Virus record (IMG/VR): IMGVR_UViG_3300044691_000324
Coordinates: 1-47,087 of that record
Length of the DNA stretch: 47,087 nucleotides
DNA from: a virus
Direction: 5' to 3' (one strand)
Part shown: positions 30,976 to 39,976 of the stretch, one piece after another
Numbering within the stretch: the stretch's first letter is position 1
How the letters are laid out: the number at the start of each line of letters is the position of its first letter
Notes under the pieces: generated by a model
What the model was told of the DNA's origin: nothing
The model's input: only the letters and a program-made list of their open reading frames with translations
Database searches by the model: none
Made by a program: the position numbers and the translations under genes

Positions 30976-33138
30976 ATGGCTATCGCTTTCGATTCATCAA
31001 GCAGCACCGGCCCAGTCTTCCCAGGAGGCGGAAGCCAGTCTGTTTCGCACACCTGCTCCGGAGTCAACAGGATTCTATGGGCTATCGTGTATGACGAAAG
31101 CTTCACTTCAAATGTTTCAAACATAACGTCCGTTACGTACAACGGCGTTACGATGACTCTCGCAAATTCCTCGTATACTTCAGGCCAGTACGGCGTGTCT
31201 GCATGGTATTTGGTAAATCCACCAACTGGTTCGCATACACTTGCGACGACTCGAAGTAACACCACGAACGGTTTTGGTATCGCTGGGATGTCATATACGG
31301 GTGCTGCACAATTTGGAATACCAGATGCTTCAACGACCGATCGCACGAATGGAAACGCGACCGTTTCGGTAACCACAATCGCAGATAACTGCTGGACTAT
31401 CCTTGGCGAAGCATCTGGACGCGGAGTCACTGCCAGCACCGGCACAACAGTACGACAGGGAAGCGGTGCGCAGCTATTCGCGGGAGACAGTAATGGTGCA
31501 AAGACACCTCCTGGAAGCACCTCGATGTCTGTTACAGAATCTACAGGTGGTACACCCGGTAGAGTAATGGTTTCGTTCGCACCGTTCTCAGCAATCGCAT
31601 TTGATAACGCAGCGGACGGAGGAAGCACCACTTCTACACCACTTACGTGGCCGCACACTGTAAACGGCACGAATACTATTCTGTTTGTGGCAACTCAAGG
31701 TGGAGTCGGTGCAACACCAACAACCACGGGCGTTACGTACAACGGCGTTGCGATGACGAGAGTAACCGCCCAGCAGATCCCTTCAGACCGAATCATTGAT
31801 CTCTGGTATCTGGTTGGAGCACCAACAGGTTCACACAGTGTCGTAGCAACCTTCACCGGAACATTTTGCGCAGGGGTTTCTGGCTCTTATAACGGCGTAA
31901 GCCAAGGTGCGCTAGACAACAGTGGAGCGAACACGGGTTCTGGCGTGACGACATATACGCAATCACTATCAACGGTAGCCTCTGGTTGTTGGGTTCTTGG
32001 CACGTTCGCAAATAATAATCGTTTGACCGTAAGCAGCTCTGGTACTACACAACGAGTAAACGAAACCGCAAGTGGTGGTTCTGCTCTTGTTGATAACAAT
32101 GCGGCAGTTGCAGGAAGTACATCGGTAACGCTTGGAGTTCAGCAATCCTCTTCTCCAATATCATCAAACTGGGCTGGAATAATGGTTTCGATAGCGCCAG
32201 CACTTTCAACAACAGTTGACGTTAAGCTGTGGGGTGCTGGTGGTGGCGGCGGAGGTTCAAACTCCGAACCGGGAGGTGCTGGTGCGTATGTCCACAACGG
32301 GAATTACGCGGTCAATTCAGGCACAGGATACACCGTTACCGTCGGCCAAGGTGGTGGTGGTGGTATGGACGGTACGGGTGGTGCAGGAGGTGCTGGATAC
32401 CAGTCCGGCGGTTCGGGTGGTGTCGGCACTCATGCCGGTGGCGGTGGTGGTGGTTCTACGCAATTCGACACGCTCATAGGTGCAGGTGGTGGTGCGGGTG
32501 GTGGTGACGCAGGCCCAGGACAAGCAGGAACAGCAATCGGCGGTGTCGGTGGTACGCTAGCTGGCCATACGGGTGGAGGTGGTGGTGCTTCTGCTACGGC
32601 CGGTGTCACTGGTACAAGTTCAACCCTTGGAGCGGGAGGCACAGGAGGTTCTACCCCTACAGGAATCGGTGGTGCAGGAAACACAAACAACGGTAGTGCC
32701 GGTGGCTCTTCTGCTGGTATGTCCGGAAATGGAAACACTGGCGACCCAAGTATCGGAGCTGTTGGTTCGGGCGGTGCTGCTGGTGGTACTAACTCAGTTG
32801 GTGGTACTGCTGGTACAGGAGCAAACGGAGCTTCTGGTGATTCGGGTGGTGGTGGTGGTTCTGCTGCTGCTGCGGTCGCAACGAATGGTGGTGCTGGTGG
32901 CGTTCCTGGAGGTGGCGGTGGTGCAGGATACAACGCAGGTTCAGGCTCGAACATCGGTGGTGCGGGTGGAAACGGAATGGTCATAATCTCCGCACCAATC
33001 GGAACCGTTGTCTCCGCAACGGGCGGTACGCACACAACATCAGGCGGAAACGACGTATGGACGTTCCTTTCAAACGGAACATGGACACCGTCGTTCGGCT
33101 CCACTACGAACGCATCGTTCCTTCTTAAAATGATATGA
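30976..33138 (+). CDS. Glycine-rich adhesin / fibre tip protein
   Basis: 720 residues. Two tandem beta domains of about 200 residues (each with SVTYNGV-TMT or GVTYNGVAMT, then WYLV-PPTGSH) are followed at about 415-690 by a glycine-rich region with GGGGG and GGAGG blocks. The end is a common fibre closing domain (GNDVWTFLSNGTWTPS). Gly-rich blocks of this kind form polyglycine-II lattices in phage adhesins and carry variable receptor-binding loops. It is the best candidate for the host-range protein. Confidence 0.75.
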   Translation: MAIAFDSSSSTGPVFPGGGSQSVSHTCSGVNRILWAIVYDESFTSNVSNITSVTYNGVTMTLANSSYTSGQYGVSAWYLVNPPTGSHTLATTRSNTTNGFGIAGMSYTGAAQFGIPDASTTDRTNGNATVSVTTIADNCWTILGEASGRGVTASTGTTVRQGSGAQLFAGDSNGAKTPPGSTSMSVTESTGGTPGRVMVSFAPFSAIAFDNAADGGSTTSTPLTWPHTVNGTNTILFVATQGGVGATPTTTGVTYNGVAMTRVTAQQIPSDRIIDLWYLVGAPTGSHSVVATFTGTFCAGVSGSYNGVSQGALDNSGANTGSGVTTYTQSLSTVASGCWVLGTFANNNRLTVSSSGTTQRVNETASGGSALVDNNAAVAGSTSVTLGVQQSSSPISSNWAGIMVSIAPALSTTVDVKLWGAGGGGGGSNSEPGGAGAYVHNGNYAVNSGTGYTVTVGQGGGGGMDGTGGAGGAGYQSGGSGGVGTHAGGGGGGSTQFDTLIGAGGGAGGGDAGPGQAGTAIGGVGGTLAGHTGGGGGASATAGVTGTSSTLGAGGTGGSTPTGIGGAGNTNNGSAGGSSAGMSGNGNTGDPSIGAVGSGGAAGGTNSVGGTAGTGANGASGDSGGGGGSAAAAVATNGGAGGVPGGGGGAGYNAGSGSNIGGAGGNGMVIISAPIGTVVSATGGTHTTSGGNDVWTFLSNGTWTPSFGSTTNASFLLKMI

Positions 33139-33434
33139 GCGACGAACACCCAACAAACACAGACCTTCAGGAAACAATGCGAAAGCAGGAGGAAACGATC
33201 CGTGCGCACACGGTTGAAGATACGGAACAGTTTGAGGCGATTCACGCAAGATTCGATGAAGTTGCAAAGCAGCAGGATGCTATCCTTAAGAAGTTAGATC
33301 CTGTTGTTGACGTATATAAAGCGACACTCTTGAATGTGAAGTTCATCACCGGCCTCGGGTCTGTCGTATTCGCAATAAGCGCAATCGGAACGGGAATATT
33401 CTGGATTGTTCAGCACCTCATACTAACGAAATAA
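33135..33434 (+). CDS. Coiled-coil protein with C-terminal membrane anchor (holin-like)
   Basis: 99 residues. Residues 8-65 are coiled coil (TMRKQEETIRAHTVEDTEQF) and residues 72-94 one membrane span (GLGSVVFAISAIGTGIFWIV). The layout is that of XhlA-type lysis accessory proteins. A better-placed holin candidate lies at 41070, so this may be an accessory or a virion membrane protein. It overlaps the adhesin stop by 4 bases. Confidence 0.55.
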   Translation: MSDEHPTNTDLQETMRKQEETIRAHTVEDTEQFEAIHARFDEVAKQQDAILKKLDPVVDVYKATLLNVKFITGLGSVVFAISAIGTGIFWIVQHLILTK

Positions 33435-33437
33435 GCT

Positions 33438-33665
33438 ATGCAACCAACTCTCCAACAATTCAACCAAATGGCGCAGCAATTGAAAGCTCTTCAGGAGCAG
33501 GTTAATGCTATGCAGTTCGTCTTCAGGAATCACAAGCACCGAGGAACCGACGGCAGCCAACCGTTCGGATTCCGCGATCTCGCTGACGCTCCAAAATTGT
33601 ATATCGCAAACGATTATGTTCGTGTCACCGCAGACGGAAACGCACTGCACCTTTCTGCTACATAA
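33438..33665 (+). CDS. Small virion-associated protein
   Basis: 75 residues: an N-terminal coiled coil (QFNQMAQQLKALQEQVNAM) and a short beta end with a His pair (NHKHRGTDGSQP). The HxHxG-like segment resembles metal-binding tips of short phage spike or fibre proteins. Two bases before the hub candidate. Confidence 0.6.
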   Translation: MQPTLQQFNQMAQQLKALQEQVNAMQFVFRNHKHRGTDGSQPFGFRDLADAPKLYIANDYVRVTADGNALHLSAT

Positions 33666-33667
33666 TT

Positions 33668-35374
33668 ATGGGATCAGACGAACAAACAATCACAATCGAC
33701 CTGACGGGAAGCAAGGGCCTCGCGCCGAGGTTCTATGCTGACCAGCCGTATTCGATTCCGAGTCCGAATTTGCGCTATCAGGCCCAAGACGGAATGGCCG
33801 TCGGTGGCGTGTATAACCCGTTCCGTCGCCTTGGGTATATGTCCCCAAGCAACACCGCAACGAAGAACGTCACGATTACGGGAAACAGTCTCTTCACCCA
33901 CACGACCGCATGGGAATATGATTCGCTGAATCAGAACGCATACCTTGCAACCGGCTCTATCGTCGCAACGGGAACGACTGACCTGAGCACTTTTGCAAGC
34001 TCGATGACACTCACGAACTGGACGTCTGGTTCGGTGCGGGATATGGCTATCTATCAGGTTAACGGAAAGCGCACGCTCATGGTAATGGGAGTGTTCAATT
34101 TCGGCGGAGTGAACGAGGGACGCATCGCAACGCATGACCTCGACCATGGACTCGGAAACACCATAAACTACCTTGGTACGGGTGGTTCGGTTGCGAATAC
34201 GTTCGGCCTTTCAGTCAGTCCGAGCAAAATGATTCCAGCCGACAACAGTTTCATGTACATTTTAGACAACAATGCCGTACATAAGCTGGACGGGACGCTC
34301 GCCGGAGGAACGAACGGAACAATCACGGCAAATGCCCTCACGTTTCCAGCGTGGATGGTTCTCACCGACGGTCTCGACCTGCACGGAAAGCTCTACATGG
34401 GAGTCCAAGATACTCCGTCCGGAACGTCCTTTGGAAACTACGCAGGATTCTGCGGTGTGTACATTTGGGATCGCCAGACTACAACGTTCGGATTCCAAGA
34501 TTTCGTCATAATTCCGCAGGCGCACTTCATCCGAAAGCTCTACGTTTCTCCGGCTGGAAAAATCCGCGCAATCATAAGTACCACATCGAACGAAACAGCA
34601 ATCGTCGAATATAACGGAGTCTCGTTCGAAACGATAGCGCGACTCGGCGTGAATTCGTTCCCTCCGTACTACGATTCTGCGCAGGTAGTTGATTCGGGTA
34701 TCTGGTGGCAGACATTCGACGGGCAGATTTTCTTCTATGGAACCCCAGCACCAGAAATGAACGGAAACGCAGTCGACGCAATGGGAAACATAGTGAGCGA
34801 CGCAGAGGCACTCTACTGTGTCGGGAACTTCACACCAGCCGGAACGATAGGCGGAACGCTCTTCTACGGTTCTAATCTTTCAGACTACTCAGCCGGAGTG
34901 CCAACCGGAATGAGGGCGTCGCCAGAAGGATTCTTCCTTTCCTATCGTGACGTTGCGGGGTCTGCGTTCTTCATGAAAAAGTGGTATCCCCACGCAGAAG
35001 CAAGCGCGAGCCTGATAACGCCTATGGCTACGGACATTGGAAATGTGTTCTATCCTGTGCGTATTCTTCCGATTTTCTCGTCTATTGATTTCGTGAAGAT
35101 CGCGTGCGCGCCGTTGGCAGACGACACGATCGGAAACACTACCGTCGTCGCTACGGTGAAAGTGTTTTACAACATGAGTACAACCCCAGCAGCAACCGTT
35201 GCCGTTACCAGAAACGCGTGCCTTTCCGGAGCAGTAGACATTCCGTGCGCCAAAAACGGAGTGTTTGCAATCCAGATGAAAATCGAATTCAACACGGCAC
35301 AAAGTGTCGGTCCGTTCGATTTCCACCCATACATGGCAGTTGTTAACTACACTCCTTCTGTTAAGCGAAGGTAA
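33668..35374 (+). CDS. Tail hub candidate, beta-rich (propeller-like)
   Basis: 568 residues, repeated beta segments with many Gly/Asn/Thr turns (MAIYQVNGKRTLMVMGVFNF, MYILDNNAVHKLDG, IRAIISTTSNETAIVEYNGV). The recurring strand-turn rhythm suggests a beta-propeller, as in the short-tail hub/nozzle proteins of podoviruses. The position just before the adaptor gene supports this. No signal peptide; no enzymatic motif. Could also be a receptor-binding spike. Confidence 0.6.
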   Translation: MGSDEQTITIDLTGSKGLAPRFYADQPYSIPSPNLRYQAQDGMAVGGVYNPFRRLGYMSPSNTATKNVTITGNSLFTHTTAWEYDSLNQNAYLATGSIVATGTTDLSTFASSMTLTNWTSGSVRDMAIYQVNGKRTLMVMGVFNFGGVNEGRIATHDLDHGLGNTINYLGTGGSVANTFGLSVSPSKMIPADNSFMYILDNNAVHKLDGTLAGGTNGTITANALTFPAWMVLTDGLDLHGKLYMGVQDTPSGTSFGNYAGFCGVYIWDRQTTTFGFQDFVIIPQAHFIRKLYVSPAGKIRAIISTTSNETAIVEYNGVSFETIARLGVNSFPPYYDSAQVVDSGIWWQTFDGQIFFYGTPAPEMNGNAVDAMGNIVSDAEALYCVGNFTPAGTIGGTLFYGSNLSDYSAGVPTGMRASPEGFFLSYRDVAGSAFFMKKWYPHAEASASLITPMATDIGNVFYPVRILPIFSSIDFVKIACAPLADDTIGNTTVVATVKVFYNMSTTPAATVAVTRNACLSGAVDIPCAKNGVFAIQMKIEFNTAQSVGPFDFHPYMAVVNYTPSVKRR

Positions 35375-35386
35375 TACTATATATTT

Positions 35387-36613
35387 ATGTCTGTCACTTT
35401 AAACGATATCAACAACCTCGTGAACGATAAGCGCCGTGATACCGGCTCTGCTTCAATCGACATGACGCAGAACGGGTTCCGTGCGATCAATTCAACGCTC
35501 AACACGTGGAACATTGAGCACGACTGGCCGTGGCAGTTTGAAAGTACGATCATAAATTACAACCAAGGAATCACGGTGTATCCGTTGCCGTCGAGCCTTG
35601 CGTTCAAAGCGGTCATAAATCTGCGCCCGTATTCGCCAACAATGCGCGCACAGGACTTGTACTACATTTCAAACTCAAAGTTTGACTCAGACTTCGTGCA
35701 TCCGTATAAGTTCGCAACCCGAACCAAGGCGCAAGCACAGCAGCTACGCATACGGTATTCAGGAGACTCGATGACGGTTAATCCTGTCTCTTCGACCACG
35801 AGCAACGGAACGTGGGTTGCTGCTGCTGCGATCTCGACCCTTTCAACAGACGTTTGGGAGCATTTCGAGCAGCCGTCGTCGCTGAAGTTTAACTATTCCG
35901 GAACCAGCGGATCGCTCACCGTAACGTCCGGCTCCGCACTCAACCTGAGCGAGTTCACCCAGCGAAGTAACGTATATTTCAACGTCAACTTGCAAAGCGT
36001 CACTAACTTCACCTCAATCACCCTTAAAATCGGCTCAGACGCGTCCAATTACATAACAGGCACAATCTCCACAGATTACCTTGGCGCGGCGCTGGGAGCC
36101 GGACAGTGGTCTCGGTGCGTTCTCCCTTGGAACGGCCTGACGACGGTTATCGGCAGTCCGGATTATACGAATATGCAGTATGTCCAGTTCACGATCGCCT
36201 ACGGTTCCAGCTCAACGATGACGGGAAACCGAATCGAGAACCTTTTCGTTGCCGCGAACGTCCCGATGACGCTTGAATACTACTCACGCAACATGGCGAT
36301 TGCTGCGTCCGGAAGCACCAAGACCCCTATTTTTGCAAACTCTGCGAACACAACCGACACTCCGTTGTGGTCGGGAGAGTGGGACTGGGCAAATGAAACG
36401 TTCGTGAATGGCGTCATGGAAACGGTCTCGTACCTTACGGGCGAGCGCGACGACGAAGCAAATGCGCAGCAGAGAGTCGTTGAGCAGCTTCAGCCGTTGA
36501 AAGCGCGACTTCCTTCGAAGCGCCGGTATCCACAATTCACTATGATGCCGGACGTTAATGAGCAGATGTCTGGCAGTTCGTCGAGGCCGTATTCCCCATA
36601 CGGGAGATTCTAA
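35387..36613 (+). CDS. Head-to-tail adaptor with an inserted carbohydrate-binding-like domain
   Basis: 408 residues. The N-terminal 100 residues (VTLNDINNLVNDKRRDTGS, GFRAINSTLNTWNIEHDWPW) and the last 90 (ETFVNGVMETVSYLTGERDD, LKARLPSKRRYPQF) look like the helical adaptor that sits under the portal in short-tailed phages (T7 gp11 / P22 gp4 role). Between them, about 155-300, is a jelly-roll-like insert (SLKFNYSGTSGSLTVTSGSA, WSRCVLPWNGL) of carbohydrate-binding type. The combination is unusual. Confidence 0.65.
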   Translation: MSVTLNDINNLVNDKRRDTGSASIDMTQNGFRAINSTLNTWNIEHDWPWQFESTIINYNQGITVYPLPSSLAFKAVINLRPYSPTMRAQDLYYISNSKFDSDFVHPYKFATRTKAQAQQLRIRYSGDSMTVNPVSSTTSNGTWVAAAAISTLSTDVWEHFEQPSSLKFNYSGTSGSLTVTSGSALNLSEFTQRSNVYFNVNLQSVTNFTSITLKIGSDASNYITGTISTDYLGAALGAGQWSRCVLPWNGLTTVIGSPDYTNMQYVQFTIAYGSSSTMTGNRIENLFVAANVPMTLEYYSRNMAIAASGSTKTPIFANSANTTDTPLWSGEWDWANETFVNGVMETVSYLTGERDDEANAQQRVVEQLQPLKARLPSKRRYPQFTMMPDVNEQMSGSSSRPYSPYGRF

Positions 36614-36639
36614 TTTATAAACCGTAGTACACTTTATTT

Positions 36640-37830
36640 ATGGCAACAACTGATGCAGCAACCACCACACTGAAGTCTTTGACCGGAGCCGGAAGCAACG
36701 GGCCAAGCACCAGCATCACTCCAGACTCTACGGCAAGCCGAAGCCTGACGACGGGGTCGCAGGGCTACACCCAGTTCGGAAGTACCGACCCGACAACTGC
36801 CTCTGCAACTTCGGATCCTGCGCTCGGAGACATAAACAGCGATGCATCAAGTACGCTCTCTGATTACCTGAAGAACAACCCTGAAAGTTCGCAGGAATCC
36901 GGAATCATAGACCGATACAACACGGCCGTTGGCGGAATCAATACAGCAGCAGGGGATACCGCAGAAAGTATCGGTGATTACTACAACGAGAACCTTGCAG
37001 ATACCCAGCGCCAGAACACTTCAGACGTCACTTCTGCGAAGGAAGCACAGGCAGGATTCGCTACAAACACCGCAGCACTTACGAACATTCAGGCAACGGG
37101 AGCAAAGCGCATCCGCGACCTCACGAATTCGCGCGATGCAGCTCTTCTCACCAACAACGCAGACCAAGCGAAGTCGTTATCCGACCTCATCATGCAGGAG
37201 CAGACAAACATAACGACCGCTCGCCAGAACTGGGTTCAGAACCTTCTCGCACTCACGACGACGCAAGCCCCAGAAAAGGCAGCCGTTCTTCAGTTCGCAA
37301 CGCAGTACCCTGGAGCTGGGATTCTTCCTTCAGATACTATGGCGCAAGCCAGCGCGAAGGCTCAGGCGTCGCCACTTTATAAAGCGAATCTGTCACAGAT
37401 CAATGCAAACGCTTCTGCAGCCAGTGCTTCTGCTGCTTCTTCCGCAGCAACGGCAGCAAACACGCGCACGTTGACTGGATTCCTTACCCCTACGACTCTC
37501 GGCGCGAGCGACCCAGACGTTGCGAGCCTGATAAATCACAGTGCAACACCAGAACAGATACAGGCAAAGTATCCGGTCTCGCTCTTCGGCGGAAAGGCAG
37601 CGTCAGTAATCAGTAGCGCACAGGCAAACGGATACTCCTTGAACCAAGGAACCCTTACGGGAGATGCGCAGAAAGACCAAGTTTCAGCACAGAATTCCGG
37701 CAATCCGCTTCAAAGCGTTACGTCTTGGCTTTCAAGTTTCGGAGTAGGAGCTGGAAAGGCACTCACTGCACCGGCAGCTGCAGCTCCACAGGTCACTCCT
37801 TCAGGAATCAAGTTCACCATAACGCCATAG
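36640..37830 (+). CDS. Internal virion / ejection protein candidate 1
   Basis: 396 residues: a disordered Ser/Thr/Gly-rich start, a long helical middle (about 65-270, rich in Ala, Gln and Asn) and a low-complexity end. The size and the position between the adaptor and the endolysin fit an ejection protein packed in the head and released into the host. Short LTG motifs recur (LKSLTG, TRTLTG, GTLTG); TRTLTG also occurs in the next protein. Confidence 0.55.
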   Translation: MATTDAATTTLKSLTGAGSNGPSTSITPDSTASRSLTTGSQGYTQFGSTDPTTASATSDPALGDINSDASSTLSDYLKNNPESSQESGIIDRYNTAVGGINTAAGDTAESIGDYYNENLADTQRQNTSDVTSAKEAQAGFATNTAALTNIQATGAKRIRDLTNSRDAALLTNNADQAKSLSDLIMQEQTNITTARQNWVQNLLALTTTQAPEKAAVLQFATQYPGAGILPSDTMAQASAKAQASPLYKANLSQINANASAASASAASSAATAANTRTLTGFLTPTTLGASDPDVASLINHSATPEQIQAKYPVSLFGGKAASVISSAQANGYSLNQGTLTGDAQKDQVSAQNSGNPLQSVTSWLSSFGVGAGKALTAPAAAAPQVTPSGIKFTITP

Positions 37831-37834
37831 CACC

Positions 37835-39967
37835 ATGTCTACCGTAACTTTCTCAAACGGAAAATCAGCTACGTTTGAAGGTACTCCGACTCCTGCAGAT
37901 GTCGACTACGTAGCAAAACAAATGGGCATACAGCCTGATTCCTCTGCCAGCCCTACCGCTCCAGGAGAAACTGATGTACCTGATGACGGTGCGTGGACAA
38001 AACTTGTTGGTAACGTTTCGAAAGGGCTATCTACACTGGAAAGTCCGCTTACTTCTGTTCTGGCAACACCCGTGCAGCTTATTGCAAAGGCTGCAGGAAA
38101 ACCCGATCCGTTTGCAGGGGGTGTTCCTATGGGGCTTCCAGGAGCGCCAACCCAGTCGGCGGCTCCGGCTCCGGTAACTCCGGCTGGGTTCCTTCAAAAG
38201 GCAGGACAGGCAGGGGAAATAGCGAGTACGGCATACATGCCAGAAAAAGGTCTTCTTAAGTGGGGACTCACTGGTGGTGCTAACGCGCTTTCGCAGGACG
38301 TTGCAAGCGGTTCAACCGACCACCTTCTTCGGGATACTATTTTCGGAACACTCGCGGGTGCTGGAACGAGTCTTCTTGGAGACTTTGGAAAATTCATCGG
38401 TTCATCTGAAAGAGCAAAAACAGGAATCGAAGGAACGGTAGAAAAAAGCTTGACTGATGCTTCGTCTGATGTTCCGAAGCAGACACCTGTAGAGGCAGCA
38501 ACTTCCGACCTCGGAGACACTGCCGACAAGACTCCCGGAGGTGAAGCTCCCGGAGACCCAATTTCCCCAGAGAAAGCTCCGCAAATTGCGAGCAACATTG
38601 CAAACGAAATAGCGCACACCTCGCCGGAGCTTCTGAACCATTATGTGAATACAACCCTTGAGCACGCAGACAACATTCGTGTTCCTACTCCCGTGCAAAT
38701 TGCAGAAAACGCAATGGTTAAGCGTGCGCATATATTCATGGATCAGGTTCTTCCGAAAGCAGGAGAAGCTGTCGGCGCAGCAAAAGACGCAGCTCGCAAT
38801 CTTCCGATTTCGATTTCAACAGGAGCAGGACAAGCAGCACTTACCGGAGCTGATGCTGCGCACAGTCTCTTTGCTGACATAACGCAGAAGGTCGAGCAGA
38901 TGACGAAGCACACTTTCGGAAGCGTAGAGAATCAAGGCTTCGAAGGAGGACGCACGCCGGTTCTTGCGCAGATGCACGGAAGCGCCGTTGAGCTTAACGA
39001 GACCGAACATAAGCAATTGCAGGGTGTGTATAAAGCCATTGACGGCCTCGCAAATTACAAACCAACCGTCGGCCAAGCTCTCGACCAAGTGACGAACCTT
39101 CGCAAGAGCCTGAAGGGTGCGCTGATAAAGGGCGACATGGTTTCGAATTCGCCTGTTGTTGGTGCGGTGAAGTACGCTATCGGCGCGATCAATGACGCCG
39201 CCAAGAACGCTTCGCCTGAACTTGCCGCAGCGAACCAGCATTTTGCAGACCTTAAGAACCTTCAGGCTTCGATTGCAAAGGAAAGCGGAAAGGATTTGCA
39301 GAGTGCAAACCTTATGATGCGTCGAGTTGTTGCTGGTGATAAGTCCGGTCACGTTATTCCTGTGCTTGACCAGCTCACCGCCGTCACTGATCCGTTTATA
39401 AAGCCTTCAGCGATCGCAAAAGACCCTGAGCTTCAGGGGAATCTTGTACAGCACGCTATTCTCGCAAAGTGGGCGACGCAAAACTTCGGCGACGAATCGA
39501 CCAAGACCCTGTTGCAGGGATACACGAGCAAAGAAAAGGAAACGGCAGGAATCCTTGCCTACCCGAAGCGCTTCATCATGGGACTTGGTGCGCACGCACT
39601 TGGAGCGATCTCGCCGAAACCTCTTGAATATGCGCAGTCGTTGGCGAAAGGCGAACCGCAAAGTATGGAGCCGATCGCTCGTGCCGTGGATAAGGCTATG
39701 GCTTCCGCAGAAGGAAACAAGATCGTTGGTGGGTTCGTTACGAAACTTCGCCAAATGGGAATGACTGCAAAGAACCTCGAAGAGAAGATAGCTGTTCCGC
39801 TTGCTCGTGCGTACTATCTGAACAAGCTTAACAACCCAGACACCGGACTCGCTGCACAGGAGAGCAACCCCTTGGCTGCTCCTTCGGTTGCCGTTCCGCA
39901 GGATGTAGGGCCGACCCGAACACTGACGGGGCCGAATGCCGCACAACGATCATTAACGGGAAACTAA
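37835..39967 (+). CDS. Internal virion / ejection protein candidate 2
   Basis: 710 residues. The N-terminal 35 residues (FSNGKSATFEGTPTPADVDY) are a small domain found at the start of many phage internal virion proteins. Gly/Ala-rich amphipathic stretches at about 145-190 could insert in a membrane. The middle (about 350-560) is long helix. The tail has TRTLTG and RSLTG. The likely role is forming the DNA conduit across the host envelope at ejection. Confidence 0.6.
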   Translation: MSTVTFSNGKSATFEGTPTPADVDYVAKQMGIQPDSSASPTAPGETDVPDDGAWTKLVGNVSKGLSTLESPLTSVLATPVQLIAKAAGKPDPFAGGVPMGLPGAPTQSAAPAPVTPAGFLQKAGQAGEIASTAYMPEKGLLKWGLTGGANALSQDVASGSTDHLLRDTIFGTLAGAGTSLLGDFGKFIGSSERAKTGIEGTVEKSLTDASSDVPKQTPVEAATSDLGDTADKTPGGEAPGDPISPEKAPQIASNIANEIAHTSPELLNHYVNTTLEHADNIRVPTPVQIAENAMVKRAHIFMDQVLPKAGEAVGAAKDAARNLPISISTGAGQAALTGADAAHSLFADITQKVEQMTKHTFGSVENQGFEGGRTPVLAQMHGSAVELNETEHKQLQGVYKAIDGLANYKPTVGQALDQVTNLRKSLKGALIKGDMVSNSPVVGAVKYAIGAINDAAKNASPELAAANQHFADLKNLQASIAKESGKDLQSANLMMRRVVAGDKSGHVIPVLDQLTAVTDPFIKPSAIAKDPELQGNLVQHAILAKWATQNFGDESTKTLLQGYTSKEKETAGILAYPKRFIMGLGAHALGAISPKPLEYAQSLAKGEPQSMEPIARAVDKAMASAEGNKIVGGFVTKLRQMGMTAKNLEEKIAVPLARAYYLNKLNNPDTGLAAQESNPLAAPSVAVPQDVGPTRTLTGPNAAQRSLTGN

Positions 39968-39976
39968 AATACACAC

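Noticed and set aside
28657-33245. Long minus-strand open frames opposite the fibre genes (28657-29496, 32430-33245)
   Set aside because: Their Pro/Val-rich sequences are the antisense of Gly/Thr-rich fibre coding. They have no start signals or recognisable domains.
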